Both the position numbers and the translations under genes were made by a program. Positions 5,448 through 6,202 of a stretch of 6,202 nucleotides of DNA are shown here, piece after piece (the first letter of the stretch is position 1; the number at the start of each line of letters is the position of its first letter). Source of the DNA: Planctomycetota bacterium (lineage in GTDB: Bacteria; Planctomycetota; Phycisphaerae; Phycisphaerales; UBA1924); NCBI GenBank assembly GCA_023429345.1, contig JAEYVB010000213.1, positions 1 through 6,202 on the forward strand, in the 5' to 3' direction. Below the pieces are notes generated by a model. It saw only the letters and a list, made by a program, of their open reading frames with translations. It was not told the DNA's origin and did not search any database.

Positions 5448-6028
5448 ACCCAGATCTCCCCCACGTGCTGCGTGTGCTTCTCGGACGCGTCGAGAACGCG
5501 CCGGAGCTTCTTGCGACCACGGTGCAGATGGCTCTTGACGGTCCCCTCCGGCATCTGCATGTGCTGGGCGATCAGCCAGATCGGCCAGTCCTGCTGGTGA
5601 AAGAGGACGACGACCTCACGCTGCTCCGCAGGGAGCATCATCAGCGCCGCCTGCAGTGCATCGCGCAGGTTGCAGCCGGACTCTTCCCGGATCGCCGACG
5701 TTTCCGGGAGCGGCGCGACGCCCTCGAATGAGCCCACCAATTCGCTGTCGTACGCTGGTCTGCTGCGCTGCGCCGCGTTCATGTACAGCCGCTTAGCGAT
5801 CGTGAACAGCCACGTCGAGAACCTGAACCGCGGGTCGAAACGGTCCAGGTTCGTCAGGACGCGGATGAACGCCTCCTGAACGATGTCCTCCGCCATCTCC
5901 GGGTGCCCGCACATCCGAAGCAGGTAGGAATAGAGCGAGCCCTGGTAAGCGCGGATGAAGGCCTCCGCGGCCGCGGCATCCCCGGCGGTGGCCCGCTGGA
6001 TCAGCTCAAGCTCTTCGGCCCTGGTCAT
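5444..6028 (-). CDS. ECF-type sigma-70 family RNA polymerase sigma factor
   Basis: The product has 194 residues, the normal size for an extracytoplasmic-function sigma factor with only regions 2 and 4. Region 2 covers about 20-88: FIRAYQGSLYSYLLRMCG, then the core-binding MAEDIVQEAFIRVL (45-58), then FDPRFRFSTWLFTIAKRLYMN (64-84), which includes the -10 recognition helix. A linker (90-118) follows. Region 4 covers 121-179: LPAEQREVVVLFHQQDWPIWLIAQHMQMP with the helix-turn-helix ending EGTVKSHLHRGRKKLRRVL (161-179), which reads the -35 element. The chosen start is ATG at 6028, with GGAGAAG upstream. A GTG at 6118 would add 30 residues (Pro- and Arg-rich) that do not belong to the family. It is the first gene of the right operon and overlaps the anti-sigma gene by 4 nt. 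It probably directs its own operon and envelope or stress genes, which cannot be read from the window. Confidence 0.95.
   Translation of the reverse strand: MTRAEELELIQRATAGDAAAAEAFIRAYQGSLYSYLLRMCGHPEMAEDIVQEAFIRVLTNLDRFDPRFRFSTWLFTIAKRLYMNAAQRSRPAYDSELVGSFEGVAPLPETSAIREESGCNLRDALQAALMMLPAEQREVVVLFHQQDWPIWLIAQHMQMPEGTVKSHLHRGRKKLRRVLDASEKHTQHVGEIWV
5456..5460 (-). promoter_or_regulatory. ribosome binding site of the anti-sigma gene
   Basis: GGGAG on the minus strand, 8 nt before the ATG at 5447 and inside the end of the sigma gene. It supports independent or re-initiating translation at the ATGA overlap. Confidence 0.6.
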
Positions 6029-6038
6029 GCGGATGCTT

Positions 6039-6042
6039 CTCC
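6039..6042 (-). promoter_or_regulatory. ribosome binding site of the sigma-factor gene
   Basis: GGAG (within GGAGAAG) on the minus strand, 10 nt before the ATG at 6028. The spacing is slightly long but it favours 6028 over the far upstream GTG. Confidence 0.45.
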
Positions 6043-6113
6043 GGATCGAATATACCGGCCGGGTGGCGGGCGGTTGAGGGCTTTCGGGCCGCACCGGACA
6101 AATTCCACAACGT

Positions 6114-6143
6114 TGCACAAATAGCGATAAATACCTCCATAAT
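6114..6143 (+). promoter_or_regulatory. weak candidate promoter toward the right edge
   Basis: TGCACA (6114-6119) and CATAAT (6138-6143) with 18 nt spacing match the housekeeping consensus at 4 and 5 of 6 positions. It would drive a plus-strand gene outside the window. It could be chance in an AT-rich stretch. Confidence 0.22.
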
Positions 6144-6181
6144 CTGGATTAAGGACCGCTCGCCTGAAGCCATCATCCATT

Positions 6182-6201
6182 GCCCGGCAGGCCACCCGGG
6201 C
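6182..6201. repeat. 6-bp inverted repeat at the right edge
   Basis: GCCCGG (6182-6187) pairs with CCGGGC (6196-6201) across an 8-nt loop. The window ends right after it, so whether a T-tract or a gene follows is unknown. Confidence 0.25.
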
Positions 6202-6202
6202 C

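Larger units (their letters stand above)
6029..6202. other. upstream region of the sigma operon, AT-richer than its surroundings
   Basis: No gene is seen in these 174 bases. Bases 6100-6155 are clearly richer in A and T than the rest of the window, as expected of a promoter region for the sigma operon (minus) and perhaps for a divergent gene beyond the right edge. On the minus strand no convincing -35/-10 pair was found; TTCAGG with GATTAT at 18 nt spacing is a weak candidate. Confidence 0.5.

Noticed and set aside
4693..5538. 281-residue plus-strand open frame
   Set aside because: It is antisense to the anti-sigma and sigma genes, with Arg/Ser-rich low-complexity composition.
6029..6118. 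GTG start adding 30 residues to the sigma factor
   Set aside because: The extension is Pro/Arg-rich and foreign to the family, while the ATG at 6028 gives a standard ECF N-terminus.

Overview
The window is a high-GC bacterial chromosome segment, densely coded and mostly on the minus strand. The best guess for its source is a planctomycete, probably from the Phycisphaerae. The guess rests on three things: an exported protein ending in a VPAPG + hydrophobic + RRRR sorting tail (a PEP-CTERM variant common there), a sigma/anti-sigma pair followed by an orphan exported protein, and the very high GC with G/C third positions. This is inference from sequence style; no marker gene is present.

Layout. 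(1) Positions 1-1973, minus strand, hold a compact operon read right to left: a fructosamine/ketosamine-3-kinase family protein (1973-1122), a shortened MnmE-like GTPase (1083-115), and the first 37 codons of a release-factor-like (GGQ domain) protein (112-1) that runs off the left edge. The GTPase stop and the next start are only 2 nt apart. (2) Positions 1974-2204 are a divergent intergenic region with several GC-rich inverted repeats, one directly abutting the ribosome-binding site of the next gene. (3) Positions 2205-2960, plus strand, encode a secreted PEP-CTERM-type protein with a Thr-Gly-Gly tandem repeat. (4) Positions 2966-6028, minus strand, hold a second operon read right to left: an ECF-type sigma factor (6028-5444), a single-pass membrane protein that is probably its anti-sigma factor (5447-4665, starting in an ATGA overlap), and a 551-residue exported protein of unknown function (4621-2966). 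(5) Positions 6029-6202 are an AT-richer upstream region with possible regulatory motifs. No gene-free stretch exceeds 300 bases.

How the genes may work together. The right operon looks like a self-contained envelope signalling unit: sigma factor, membrane anti-sigma, exported product. The left operon joins a protein-repair or small-molecule kinase with two translation-linked families, a GTPase derived from the tRNA-modification enzyme MnmE but lacking its catalytic C-terminus, and a GGQ-domain peptidyl-tRNA hydrolase relative. The most interesting features are this degenerate MnmE paralog with its neighbours, and the sigma/anti-sigma/exported-protein set. No CRISPR array, tRNA, rRNA, transposase or phage gene was seen.
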